From Candidatus Acidiferrales bacterium (GTDB lineage: Bacteria; Bacteroidota; Ignavibacteria; Kryptoniales; JAKASW01), in assembly GCA_035515795.1 (NCBI GenBank), contig DATJAY010000025.1, positions 1 through 64,000 on the forward strand: a stretch of 64,000 nucleotides of DNA, given 5' to 3'. Positions 9,323 to 17,436 of this stretch are shown here, piece by piece. The position numbers were made by a program, and so were the translations under genes. The number at the start of each line of letters is the position of its first letter. Within the stretch, counting starts at the first letter, position 1. The notes under the pieces were generated by a model, which had not been told where the DNA came from, did not search any database, and saw nothing but the letters and a program-made list of their open reading frames with translations.

Positions 9323-10675
9323 GTGAAGATTTCCGTAATTGGTACCGGCTATGTCGGGCTTGTCACAGGCACATGTTTCGCCGAGACGGGGAATAATGTT
9401 GTCTGCATGGATGTGGACGCGAAGAAAATCGCACAGCTAAAGAAAAGGAAGTCTCCGATATACGAGCCGGGGCTCGATTCGCTTCTTGAAAAAAATATCA
9501 ATGCAGGGCGGCTTTCGTTTACGACTTCTTTGAAGGAAGCCGTTATCGATTCTCAAGTGATTTTTCTTTGCCTCCCAACTCCACCCGGTGCGGATGGAGG
9601 GGCTGACCTGAAATATGTGATTGATGTTTCGCAGGAAATCGGGAAAATAATAGATACGGAATCACGGGGAACGCGCGGCAAGCTTCAGGGAAACGCCGGA
9701 GAGGCCGCATATAAGCTCCTTGTTACAAAAAGCACCGTTCCTATAGGAACAGGCGACAAAATTAAGGAAATTCTCAAGAGATATTCTAATGTAAAGCTTG
9801 AGATGGCTTCTAATCCGGAATTTTTGAAGGAAGGGAATGCAATCCAGGATTTCATGTTCCCTGATCGCGTCGTTCTAGGCGTCGAGAATGAGAAGGCGGA
9901 GCAAACTCTTCGTGAATTATATGAGCCCTTCGTTCGCACAGGAGCGCCGATTCTCTTGATGGAAATCCGCAGTGCCGAAATGGTAAAGTATGCCGCGAAT
10001 GCGTTTCTTGCTACGCGGATATCTTTCATAAATGAGATAGCATCGCTTTGCGAAAAACTTGAAGCTGATGTGGACAAAGTCCGGATGGCGATTGGCTACG
10101 ATAACAGGATTGGTCAGAAATTTCTTTTTCCAGGAATCGGATGGGGGGGAAGCTGTTTCCCGAAAGATGTCAAGGCGCTTATCAAAATGGGCGAGGAAGT
10201 ATCGGTTGGAACGCCGGTTGTCTCAGCCGTGAATGCCGTCAACGAACGGCAGAAAAGAGTCCTCCCCCAAAAAGTAAAGAGACATTTTGGCCTCGACCTG
10301 AAAGACAAAAAATTTGCTATATGGGGATTATCCTTCAAACCGAAAACCGATGACATGAGGGAGGCCTCCTCTGTAGTCGTAATCGAGGAGTTGTTGAAAT
10401 GCCGCGCAACGGTGTCGGCATTCGATCCGGTTGCCATGGAGAATGCAGAGAGAATCTTTGGGAAAAAAGTTTCTTATGCCAAAGACCCATATGCCGCTTT
10501 GAAAAATGCCGATGCATTGTTATTGATAACCGAATGGCAGGAATTCCGAGAACCGGATTTCGAGAAGATGAAGATGTTGATGAAGAACCCTGTAATATTT
10601 GATGGGAGGAATATATATAATCCTGGCAAGGTGAGAGCGGCAGGGTTCGAGTATTATGGAATTGGAAGAAAATAA
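9323..10675 (+). CDS. ugd: UDP-glucose 6-dehydrogenase family protein
   Basis: A 450-residue member of the UDP-glucose/GDP-mannose dehydrogenase family, oxidising the C6 hydroxyl to a carboxylate with two NAD+. Seen: Rossmann motif VIGTGYVGLVTG (5-16), STVPIGTG (137-144), NPEFLKEG (164-171) and the catalytic Cys278 in GWGGSCFPKD. The start is GTG at 9323; the ATG at 9309 runs into a stop. Residues about 113-130 are a Gly/Arg-rich insertion before the LLVTKSTVP strand, not usual in the family. The next gene is a UDP-glucuronate decarboxylase, so the likely product is UDP-glucuronic acid for UDP-xylose. A UDP-HexNAc dehydrogenase role that would feed the 1722-4494 module remains possible. Confidence 0.88.
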   Translation: MKISVIGTGYVGLVTGTCFAETGNNVVCMDVDAKKIAQLKKRKSPIYEPGLDSLLEKNINAGRLSFTTSLKEAVIDSQVIFLCLPTPPGADGGADLKYVIDVSQEIGKIIDTESRGTRGKLQGNAGEAAYKLLVTKSTVPIGTGDKIKEILKRYSNVKLEMASNPEFLKEGNAIQDFMFPDRVVLGVENEKAEQTLRELYEPFVRTGAPILLMEIRSAEMVKYAANAFLATRISFINEIASLCEKLEADVDKVRMAIGYDNRIGQKFLFPGIGWGGSCFPKDVKALIKMGEEVSVGTPVVSAVNAVNERQKRVLPQKVKRHFGLDLKDKKFAIWGLSFKPKTDDMREASSVVVIEELLKCRATVSAFDPVAMENAERIFGKKVSYAKDPYAALKNADALLLITEWQEFREPDFEKMKMLMKNPVIFDGRNIYNPGKVRAAGFEYYGIGRK

Positions 10676-10681
10676 GCATCC

Positions 10682-10709
10682 TAAAATCGAAAACCTTAAA
10701 TCACAATTT
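10682..10709 (+). repeat. AT-rich intergenic repeat, right inverted copy
   Basis: Reverse-complement counterpart of 9205-9238. The exact 15-base core is 10682-10696, followed by a degenerate match. It lies between the stop of the dehydrogenase gene and the GTG start of the next gene, so the two copies bracket the dehydrogenase gene exactly. Confidence 0.55.
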
Positions 10710-10720
10710 AGCATCATCTT

Positions 10721-11668
10721 GTGTCAACTATCCTAATAACTGGTGGCGCCGGCTTCATAGGTTCGCACCTCTGTGACAGGTTTCTGACAGAGGGCGAAAA
10801 TGTGATTTGTATGGATAATTTTCTTACCGGAAGTCCCGACAACATCGCCCACCTTATCGGAAATCCGAAATTCAAATTCATCCAGCATAACGTTACGGAT
10901 TTTATCTATGTTGAAGGAAAAGTTGACGCCGTACTCCACTTCGCTAGCCCGGCTTCACCTATAGATTACCTCAAGCTGCCCATCCAGACTTTGAAAGTTG
11001 GTTCGTTAGGGACACACAAGGCACTCGGTTTCGCTAAGGCGAAAGGAGCTCGTTTTCTTTTGGCATCGACGAGCGAAGTCTACGGGGATCCGCTTATCCA
11101 CCCCCAGCGCGAAGAGTACTGGGGGAATGTCAATCCGATTGGGATACGCGGGGTGTATGACGAAGCAAAGCGATTCGCCGAGGCACTGACAATGGCATAT
11201 CACAGGTATCATGGTCTCGACACCCGCATCGTCAGGATATTTAACACGTTCGGTCCAAGGATGCGGCTTAACGATGGAAGAGTCCTTCCCGCCTTTATGA
11301 AACAGGCTCTGTTAGGAGAAGACCTCACTGCATTCGGCGATGGGACACAAACTCGCAGCTTTTGTTATGTGGATGATTTAGTCGAAGGTGTAGTTCGCCT
11401 ATTGAGAGCAGACTACCATGAACCGATCAACATTGGCAATCCTGACGAAATTACTATCTTGCAGTTTGCTGAAGAGATCATCGAGATTACGAAGTCCGGA
11501 AGTATGATTTCCTTCATGCCTTTGCCAGAAGACGATCCGAAAGTTAGGCAGCCTGATATAACGAGAGCGAAAGAAATACTGAAGTGGGAGCCAAAGATAG
11601 CGAGAAAAGATGGTCTGAAGAAAACTCTTGAATATTTTCGATCGAGGATTTCTTCCCACCAAGAATGA
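10721..11668 (+). CDS. uxs: UDP-glucuronate decarboxylase (UDP-xylose synthase)
   Basis: A 315-residue extended SDR enzyme converting UDP-glucuronate to UDP-xylose. The NAD motif [10 protein letters not shown] (7-16), STSEVYG with Ser118-Glu119, and [11 protein letters not shown] with Tyr146 and Lys150 together form the diagnostic UXS signature. [12 protein letters not shown] near residue 215 is also typical. Start is GTG at 10721, 45 bases after the UDP-glucose dehydrogenase that supplies its substrate. It is the last gene before an 830-base gene-free gap. Confidence 0.92.
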   Translation: MSTILITGGAGFIGSHLCDRFLTEGENVICMDNFLTGSPDNIAHLIGNPKFKFIQHNVTDFIYVEGKVDAVLHFASPASPIDYLKLPIQTLKVGSLGTHKALGFAKAKGARFLLASTSEVYGDPLIHPQREEYWGNVNPIGIRGVYDEAKRFAEALTMAYHRYHGLDTRIVRIFNTFGPRMRLNDGRVLPAFMKQALLGEDLTAFGDGTQTRSFCYVDDLVEGVVRLLRADYHEPINIGNPDEITILQFAEEIIEITKSGSMISFMPLPEDDPKVRQPDITRAKEILKWEPKIARKDGLKKTLEYFRSRISSHQE

Positions 11669-11694
11669 ATGAGTGAGAGGTCTTCTTGGAAGGA
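11653..11694 (+). terminator. Hairpin at the 3' end of the UDP-xylose synthase gene
   Basis: Seven-base complementary arms CCAAGAA (11659-11665) and TTCTTGG (11683-11689), with a further TTCC/GGAA pairing outside a small internal loop. The structure overlaps the stop codon. There is no U-tract, so it may be a transcript end or processing hairpin rather than a strong intrinsic terminator. Confidence 0.35.
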
Positions 11695-12199
11695 ATTTGG
11701 GCATGGATTGGCAGTCGATAAGCAAATTCACGATTTCCCGGATGGATCTTTGGACAAGCGGCCGTCGCGATGCGTCTCATGAACGGATCAGGATGGCTTC
11801 TTTGTTTTAGAGATGGTGGTCGCGCCGTGTGCGCAGGGGCAAGGAGTAGTCGATAATCTAGTGATATAGTGTTAGAAAGCACGTCTGCTCGAAAGGTCTA
11901 GCACTTTGCTACATTTGTTATGCCGAAACAGCTAATTATGTGACTGTGGCGATATAGTGCTTGACAAATTTTTGCGCATGAGCTAACTTTTTGTTCAAAG
12001 GTAGGAGGTTTTAGGCGGCTTCTTAAAAAGGGATGTCTAGAGGCTGCTTTAAGGAGATTTGGACAAAAGACAGACGCTGATTCATGGTTTGAGGCAAAGG
12101 AGAAAAGGTTTTCGGGATGCCTCGAGCATGGTTGACAAAACTGACACCTCTTGCAGAATCAGGGACGCAAAGGGTCTTGCAACTGTAGTGGTCAGGCTT

Positions 12200-12229
12200 C
12201 TGAAAGAAATGTAATTCATTCTCTTTCAG
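12200..12229 (+). other. Inverted repeat CTGAAAGA/TCTTTCAG
   Basis: Eight-base perfect arms at 12200-12207 and 12222-12229, with a further ATG/CAT pairing inside, enclosing a short loop. It lies 28 bases after the riboswitch-like GGGACGCAAAG word. There is no T-tract. It could be part of a leader RNA, or a terminator of a lost gene. Confidence 0.4.
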
Positions 12230-12331
12230 GAGAAAATGCTGTTAATTTAAGGCATTAGTCACACGCAAGATAAATACTTGGCTCTCACGAGCTGCCCTGC
12301 TAAATATTTTTTCTTCTAGGCAGAAAGGTGA

Positions 12332-12388
12332 AAGACCGTGGTGTATCATTGTGGCGGTCTTGATGGTTAGTCACTCGACTGTGAGTGA
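12332..12388 (+). other. Two consecutive inverted repeats upstream of the GDP-mannose dehydratase gene
   Basis: AAGACCG (12332-12338) pairs with CGGTCTT (12355-12361), and ten bases later TCACTC (12371-12376) pairs with GAGTGA (12383-12388). They end about 110 bases before the start codon at 12500. They could be operator sites or leader-RNA stems; sequence alone does not decide. Confidence 0.35.
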
Positions 12389-12499
12389 GATAGCGAAGCT
12401 GTGGAAAAAATCTTCACGGTTTTGAGTGGACAAAGAAAGAGTCAGCATTATCATGGCATCCGCATGCAAGGCAATTCAAATAAAACTCGGCAACAATAA

Positions 12500-13618
12500 A
12501 TGAAGAAAGCTCTTATCACCGGCATCACGGGGCAGGATGGCTCGTACCTCGCCGAACTTCTACTGTCGAAGGGATACGAAGTTCATGGGATAATTAGGCG
12601 CGCATCGTCCTTTAATACCTCGCGAATTGATCACATCTATGTCGATCCTCATGAGCCAAACGTGAGATTATTCCTTCACTTCGGTGATTTGTCTGACTCA
12701 GAAGAGATTTCAAGCATTATCTACAACATTAAACCCGATGAAGTGTACCACCTGGCCGCTCAAAGCCACGTTAGAGTGAGCTTTGATACTCCAGAGTATA
12801 CCGGGAACGTCACTGCTTTAGGCACAACCCGCATTCTCGAGACTCTTAGAAGGAGTGGCCACGACATAAGGTTCTATCAGGCATCGAGCAGTGAAATGTT
12901 TGGATCCTCGCTCCCTCCTCAGAGCGAGGAAACACCGTTCAAGCCGAGAAGTCCGTACGCGGCTGCCAAAGTATATGCGTACTGGATGACTAGGAATTAT
13001 CGAGAAGGGCAGGGCGTATTTGCATGTAATGGTATTCTGTTCAATCATGAATCTCCGAGGCGTGGCGAAACATTCGTAACTCGCAAAATCAGTGTCGCAG
13101 TGGCAAACATCCTGGCGGGGAAACAGAAAAAAATCTTCCTCGGAAATCTGGACGCAAAGCGAGATTGGGGGTTCGCTCCGGAATATGTTGAAATGATGTG
13201 GCGTATGCTCCAGGCTGAAAAGCCGGGTGATTATGTGGTCGGGACATCTGAAAATCATTCGGTGAGAGAATTTATTGAGCATGCATTCAAATATGTGGGA
13301 ATATCTGTTTCTTGGAGTGGTTGCGGTGTCCAAGAGAAAGGTATCGCGGAATCAGTTGATGAAAGATGGCATCATATCCTCAAGCCGGGTAGCATCATCC
13401 TTGAGATTGATCCGTGGTATTTTAGGCCGACGGAGGTCGAGGATCTGAGAGCGGACATAACAAAAGTCAAAAATATATTTGGATGGACGCCGCGAGTGAA
13501 CCTTGAAGCTCTAGTGAAAATCATGGTAGATTACGACATGAAAGCGTTAGCTCTCACGCCTCCCGGGGAGGGCGAAAAAATATGTTCTATGAAGGGATTC
13601 GAATGCTATCATTTTTGA
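12500..13618 (+). CDS. gmd: GDP-mannose 4,6-dehydratase
   Basis: A 372-residue extended SDR that makes GDP-4-keto-6-deoxy-D-mannose. The divergent nucleotide motif [10 protein letters not shown] (8-17) is the GMD hallmark. The [11 protein letters not shown] segment (33-43) binds NADP. Catalytic residues are seen as Ser131-Glu132 and Tyr153-x3-Lys157, followed by [16 protein letters not shown]. No fucose synthase gene is present nearby. The perosamine synthase-like aminotransferase at 14157 is the likely user of the product, giving GDP-D-perosamine. There is no clear ribosome site. Confidence 0.93.
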   Translation: MKKALITGITGQDGSYLAELLLSKGYEVHGIIRRASSFNTSRIDHIYVDPHEPNVRLFLHFGDLSDSEEISSIIYNIKPDEVYHLAAQSHVRVSFDTPEYTGNVTALGTTRILETLRRSGHDIRFYQASSSEMFGSSLPPQSEETPFKPRSPYAAAKVYAYWMTRNYREGQGVFACNGILFNHESPRRGETFVTRKISVAVANILAGKQKKIFLGNLDAKRDWGFAPEYVEMMWRMLQAEKPGDYVVGTSENHSVREFIEHAFKYVGISVSWSGCGVQEKGIAESVDERWHHILKPGSIILEIDPWYFRPTEVEDLRADITKVKNIFGWTPRVNLEALVKIMVDYDMKALALTPPGEGEKICSMKGFECYHF

Positions 13619-13699
13619 TGTTGGTATCGCTGCCCAGGAATCTCTGTCTATTCTTGTTTGGTGGCTGTTCAGACCATCTTGACTCTAGTATAGTGGTCG

Positions 13700-14140
13700 A
13701 TGGTAGATAAATTGGTCCGTTATGTCCGCGAAGGTGAAACGGTTATCGCGGTAATGATACGGAAGGACTTTACTAAGGATGGAATCCATTTCTTCACCGA
13801 AGGTGAGTCTTCTCAACAATTGGCGTTCATGAAGCACCCCAAGGGTTATATCATTCAACCTCACGTGCACAATCCATTTTCCAGACAGATCCGAGATACA
13901 ATGGAGGTAATTTTCATAAGAAAGGGCGTCTTGAGAGTTGACTTCTATTCAAGAAACAGAGTCTATCTTGAGAGCTCTGTTCTTACCGAAGGAGACGTAC
14001 TGATGCTTGTTTCTGGTGGACACGGATTTCAAGCTCTAGAAGAGGTTGAGATGTTTGAGGTGAAACAGGGTCCATATGCGGGTGAAGCTGACAAGACGAA
14101 ATTTAAGAATTTCCCCGACGAGAATTTACGAATCATTTGA
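13700..14140 (+). CDS. Cupin-fold protein of polysaccharide loci
   Basis: A 146-residue single-domain cupin. The first metal-type motif is PHVHNPFSRQ (about residues 54-63) followed by MEVIFIRKGVLRVDF. The second motif is GHGFQALEEVEMFEVKQGPY (about 110-129). It resembles a conserved cupin found beside sugar aminotransferases in O-antigen clusters whose reaction is not established. Candidate roles are sugar keto-isomerase or epimerase activity, or binding of a sugar nucleotide. Its position between the dehydratase and the aminotransferase suggests action on the keto-sugar, or regulation of that step. Confidence 0.75.
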   Translation: MVDKLVRYVREGETVIAVMIRKDFTKDGIHFFTEGESSQQLAFMKHPKGYIIQPHVHNPFSRQIRDTMEVIFIRKGVLRVDFYSRNRVYLESSVLTEGDVLMLVSGGHGFQALEEVEMFEVKQGPYAGEADKTKFKNFPDENLRII

Positions 14141-14156
14141 ATTGAGAGGAACGTTG

Positions 14157-15281
14157 ATGTCAAAGCGGATTCCCGTGTGCGAGCCTTTTTTGAACGGAAA
14201 TGAGCTTGAATATGTGATGGACGCTGTGAGAACCGGATGGATTTCCTCTGCCGGGATATATGTCAAGAGATTTGAAGAAGGGTTTGCGAGCTATTGCGGA
14301 GCTAAACATGCGGTAGGCATCTGTAATGGCACGAGCGCATTACATGTAGCTCTGCGAGCAGCGGGCATATGCGCAGGCGATGAAGTGATCATACCGGATT
14401 TCACGATGATTGCCACGGCCTTCTCGGTGTGCTACACAGGGGCTAAGCCGGTGTCTGTCGACGCCGAAGCAGAAACGTGGAACATTGATCCCGAAAAAAT
14501 CGAATCCCGGATCACAAAAAGAACAAAAGCAATCATGCCGGTCTCGATCTTCGGCCATCCCTGTGACATGGATGCCATAGGCGCGATAGCCCGCGCAAAA
14601 GGCATTCTCGTGATTGAGGATGCCGCAGAATCGGTCGGCGCAGAATACAAGGGCAGGAAGACAGGAACTCTCGCGGATATAACCGCTTTCAGTTTTTACG
14701 CCAATAAGAATCTGACGACTGGGGAAGGCGGGATGGTGGTTACGAACAATCTCGATTTTTACAAACGAGCGATGCTTTTGAAGAACCTTTTTTTCCCGTT
14801 GGACGGAATCCGTAATTACCTTCATGAAGAAATCGGGTTTAACTATAGAATGTCCAATCTCCAGGCCGCAATCGGACTTGCTCAGCTCGAGAAGGCGGAC
14901 GAGTACAGAAGGCTGCGAACGGAGCACGCGAAGATGTATCGTAAATACTTAATCGACGTTCCTGGAATTACTATGCAAAAGGACAAACCTGATGTGGTAA
15001 ATGTGAACTGGATGAATGGCATAGTTGTAGATGCCGCGAAATACGGTCATTCGCGAGACGAGTTAATGTCTTATTTGGCCCGGAATGGTGTCGAGACGCG
15101 ATTGTTCTTTGTTGGTATGCATCGCCAGCCTTCACTCTTGAAGTACGGCTGTAATTTTGATGGAGATTATAACGTGACCGATTGGCTGTCACAAAACGGA
15201 TTTTATTTGCCGTCAGGAAGTAACCTTGCTGAAGATGATATCAGAACAATAAGTGATCTCATTGCCGGCTATGCCGGATAA
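14157..15281 (+). CDS. per: GDP-perosamine synthase-like aminotransferase (DegT family)
   Basis: A 374-residue PLP enzyme. The frame extends upstream, but the ATG at 14157 is preceded by a GAGAGG ribosome site and begins MSKRIPVCEP as perosamine synthases do. Motifs: TGWISSAG (27-34), CNGTSALH (56-63), VIEDAAES with Asp155, and FYANKNLTTGEGG with Lys184. These match the RfbE/Per group, which aminates GDP-4-keto-6-deoxymannose at C4, and the dehydratase two genes upstream makes that substrate. UDP-4-amino sugar synthases of the same family are the main alternative. Confidence 0.82.
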   Translation: MSKRIPVCEPFLNGNELEYVMDAVRTGWISSAGIYVKRFEEGFASYCGAKHAVGICNGTSALHVALRAAGICAGDEVIIPDFTMIATAFSVCYTGAKPVSVDAEAETWNIDPEKIESRITKRTKAIMPVSIFGHPCDMDAIGAIARAKGILVIEDAAESVGAEYKGRKTGTLADITAFSFYANKNLTTGEGGMVVTNNLDFYKRAMLLKNLFFPLDGIRNYLHEEIGFNYRMSNLQAAIGLAQLEKADEYRRLRTEHAKMYRKYLIDVPGITMQKDKPDVVNVNWMNGIVVDAAKYGHSRDELMSYLARNGVETRLFFVGMHRQPSLLKYGCNFDGDYNVTDWLSQNGFYLPSGSNLAEDDIRTISDLIAGYAG

Positions 15282-16048
15282 TGGAGAACAATCGGATGAA
15301 TTTCACTGGCTACGCAAAATATTATGATCTCCTGTACGGCGACAAGGATTATGTCTCAGAAGCGCGGTATGCGCAATCACTGATCGAAAAATTCGGCGCC
15401 GGTTCAAGACGCTCCATTCTTGATATTGGATGTGGCACTGGACGGCACGCCGAATATCTCTCAGGGCTAGGTTACGAGGTTGATGGAATTGATCGGTCGA
15501 GAGAAATGATTTCGATAGCAGAAAGTCGAAGTATATCGCGGTGTCACTTCAAGGTAGGTGACGCAACGACATTTGTTTCGGAAAAAAAATACGATGTGGT
15601 ACTTTCATTGTTCCATGTTCTCAGCTATCAAACAAAGAATGAAGATGTGGAGCTGATGTTGACAAATGCAGGACAAAGCGTCCGGAGGGGTGGGCTGGTA
15701 CTTTTTGATTTCTGGTACGGACCTGCGGTCTTGACAGAAAAGCCATCCACAAGGGTCAAAACGGTCGAGAGCGATGGGCTGGTTATCCAACGTGTGGCCC
15801 GCGGCCATCTACGCGAAGACCAGAATATCGTTGATGTAGAAATCGACGTTCTGGCGCTTAACCACGCGACGCATAGTTACGAGCGACTCAATGAAGTTCA
15901 TCCTATGCGTTATTTCTTTATTCCGGAGTTGGATTTTTTTCTTTCAAAGGTTGGGTTGCAGTCGAAAGCGTATTTTGCCTGGGAAAGTCAGGATCCGCCG
16001 AGTCCGTCAAGCTGGAGTGCATCTTGCGTCGCAGTGAAAGTTTCATAA
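15281..16048 (+). CDS. Class I SAM-dependent methyltransferase
   Basis: 255 residues. Motif I is ILDIGCGTGRH (about residues 47-57), the acidic residue closing strand 2 is in YEVDGID, and motif II is near YDVVLSLFHV. It overlaps the aminotransferase stop by one base (TAATG), so it belongs to the perosamine operon. Likely methylation target is a sugar or an intermediate of this polysaccharide; N- or O-methylation cannot be told from sequence. Confidence 0.82.
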   Translation: MENNRMNFTGYAKYYDLLYGDKDYVSEARYAQSLIEKFGAGSRRSILDIGCGTGRHAEYLSGLGYEVDGIDRSREMISIAESRSISRCHFKVGDATTFVSEKKYDVVLSLFHVLSYQTKNEDVELMLTNAGQSVRRGGLVLFDFWYGPAVLTEKPSTRVKTVESDGLVIQRVARGHLREDQNIVDVEIDVLALNHATHSYERLNEVHPMRYFFIPELDFFLSKVGLQSKAYFAWESQDPPSPSSWSASCVAVKVS

Positions 16049-16133
16049 CTTTTTCATGACGAAGAGAGTCAGGACATCTCATCGAGCATATTCAAGTTGG
16101 TCGACCGTTGGAAAACGGGAAAGCACGAATGCA

Positions 16134-17267
16134 ATGAAAGTCCGTTTGGTTCTGAAGGATCGAGGGTGGATACTCGAAAAAATCGCAAAGCGTCTCGCCG
16201 AATATCTGCCGAGATGGAATGTCAAAGCTGAGATTGACCAATTTCCTTCTTCCTCGGTTGACGTTAACCATTGGATGCTTTATTACGACACCGGCGGAAA
16301 GTTTGTGTCTAAGAATACTCTTGGAATTACTCATGTTGACCGCCGCGCCAAATTGCACGTTTTGAAGCGGCGATTAGAATCGGCAGATATGGGAATCTGC
16401 ATGTCGCGGATGATGGTTGAGCAATTAGTCGCGCTTGGTGCTCCGCGTGACAAACTTTGCTTCATTTCTCCAGCGCATGACGGTTTGGTGAAACCTAAGA
16501 GGATTGTGGTGGGAATAACGACGCAGATAAGGCCTGATGGCGCCAAGAGAGAAAGCATACTGGTAGAAGTGGCAAAGAAGACTCACCTGGGAAATTTTCA
16601 CTTTGAAATAATAGGTCCAAACTGGCAAAGAGTAATTCCTATCTTGAAGGCTGCAGGAGCTACCGTTAATTACAATGAAGGCCACTATACTAAAAGCAAT
16701 GAAAGTCATCTAGCGTTAGTTGTCGACGCATTGACCCGCTTTGATTATTATTTGTACATGGGATGGGATGAAGGCTCTATGGGTATACTGGACGCACTGG
16801 CTGCTGGAATTCCAACCATTGCTACACCGCAAGGTTTTCATCTTGACATAGAATCCGGCATAACGCATCCGTTCATTGACTCGAAGGATTTGCATGAAAT
16901 TTTCATGCGTTTAGGGAATGAGAGACAATCACGTATTGATGGAGTAAAGCATCTCACTTGGGATGAATATGCGAGGAAGCATGCGGCGGTATGGCATGCT
17001 ATTGTAGGTGGGGAACGATCTCCCACAGATTCTGCAATCCATGAGGGAGTGACATTTGGCACAGACCTGCCGGAGAAATCAGGGACGGATTGGCGGGAGA
17101 ATTGGTCGAGGATGCGGACAAGGACTAACAATACTGCACTGAAGGATGATTTTGCTATGTTATGGGAGTTTTACACGGGTAAGAAGCTTAGAGAGAATCG
17201 ATTTTTCAAATTTGCCAAACGCCTAAAGTCAATGCTTCAATCAGACGAGCATATTCTGGGGAATTAG
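16134..17267 (+). CDS. Putative glycosyltransferase (GT4-like)
   Basis: About 377 residues if started at the ATG at 16134 (MKVRLVLKDRGWIL), which looks like a glycosyltransferase N-terminus. An ATG at 16056 would add 26 unconserved-looking residues. The C-terminal half contains YLYMGWDEGSMGILDALAAGIPTIA, equivalent to the GT4 E-x7-E donor-sugar motif (here EGSMGILDALAAG). The last 80 residues are a basic, probably membrane-associating tail. Acceptor and donor are unknown; context says it builds the repeat unit. Confidence 0.72.
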   Translation: MKVRLVLKDRGWILEKIAKRLAEYLPRWNVKAEIDQFPSSSVDVNHWMLYYDTGGKFVSKNTLGITHVDRRAKLHVLKRRLESADMGICMSRMMVEQLVALGAPRDKLCFISPAHDGLVKPKRIVVGITTQIRPDGAKRESILVEVAKKTHLGNFHFEIIGPNWQRVIPILKAAGATVNYNEGHYTKSNESHLALVVDALTRFDYYLYMGWDEGSMGILDALAAGIPTIATPQGFHLDIESGITHPFIDSKDLHEIFMRLGNERQSRIDGVKHLTWDEYARKHAAVWHAIVGGERSPTDSAIHEGVTFGTDLPEKSGTDWRENWSRMRTRTNNTALKDDFAMLWEFYTGKKLRENRFFKFAKRLKSMLQSDEHILGN

Positions 17268-17436
17268 CTCCTTTACCCGAGGAAAAAGAACGTTCTCCAT
17301 ATCATATTGATAGGAATATTATCACACCCACTTGACCCCTTTTACTGATGCAAAGCTTCTATAGTTGGAGAATGTCAGGTGACCCTATCTTGACTTGTCA
17401 GAGGGACTAAACTCAAAGAAGGAAATATATCAGCTT

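Larger units (their letters stand above)
11669..12499. other. 830-base gene-free gap with hairpins and ORF fragments
   Basis: I find no credible gene here; short open frames on both strands lack ribosome sites and recognisable domains. Two short plus-strand frames, around 12031-12134 and 12131-12214, read as plausible protein fragments in different frames and may be remains of a decayed gene. Local inverted repeats occur at 12200-12229, 12332-12361 and 12371-12388. A GGGACGCAAAG word at 12162-12172 resembles the core of c-di-GMP-I riboswitches. The gap separates the UDP-sugar part of the locus from the GDP-mannose part. Confidence 0.5.

Noticed and set aside
11544-11882. Minus-strand open frame at the left end of the large gap
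   Set aside because: It overlaps the end of the UDP-xylose synthase gene and shows no motif, signal or ribosome site.
13141-13160. Second GGACGCAAAG word, inside the GDP-mannose dehydratase gene
   Set aside because: It is protein-coding sequence with no surrounding aptamer structure; it shows that the riboswitch-like word can arise by chance.
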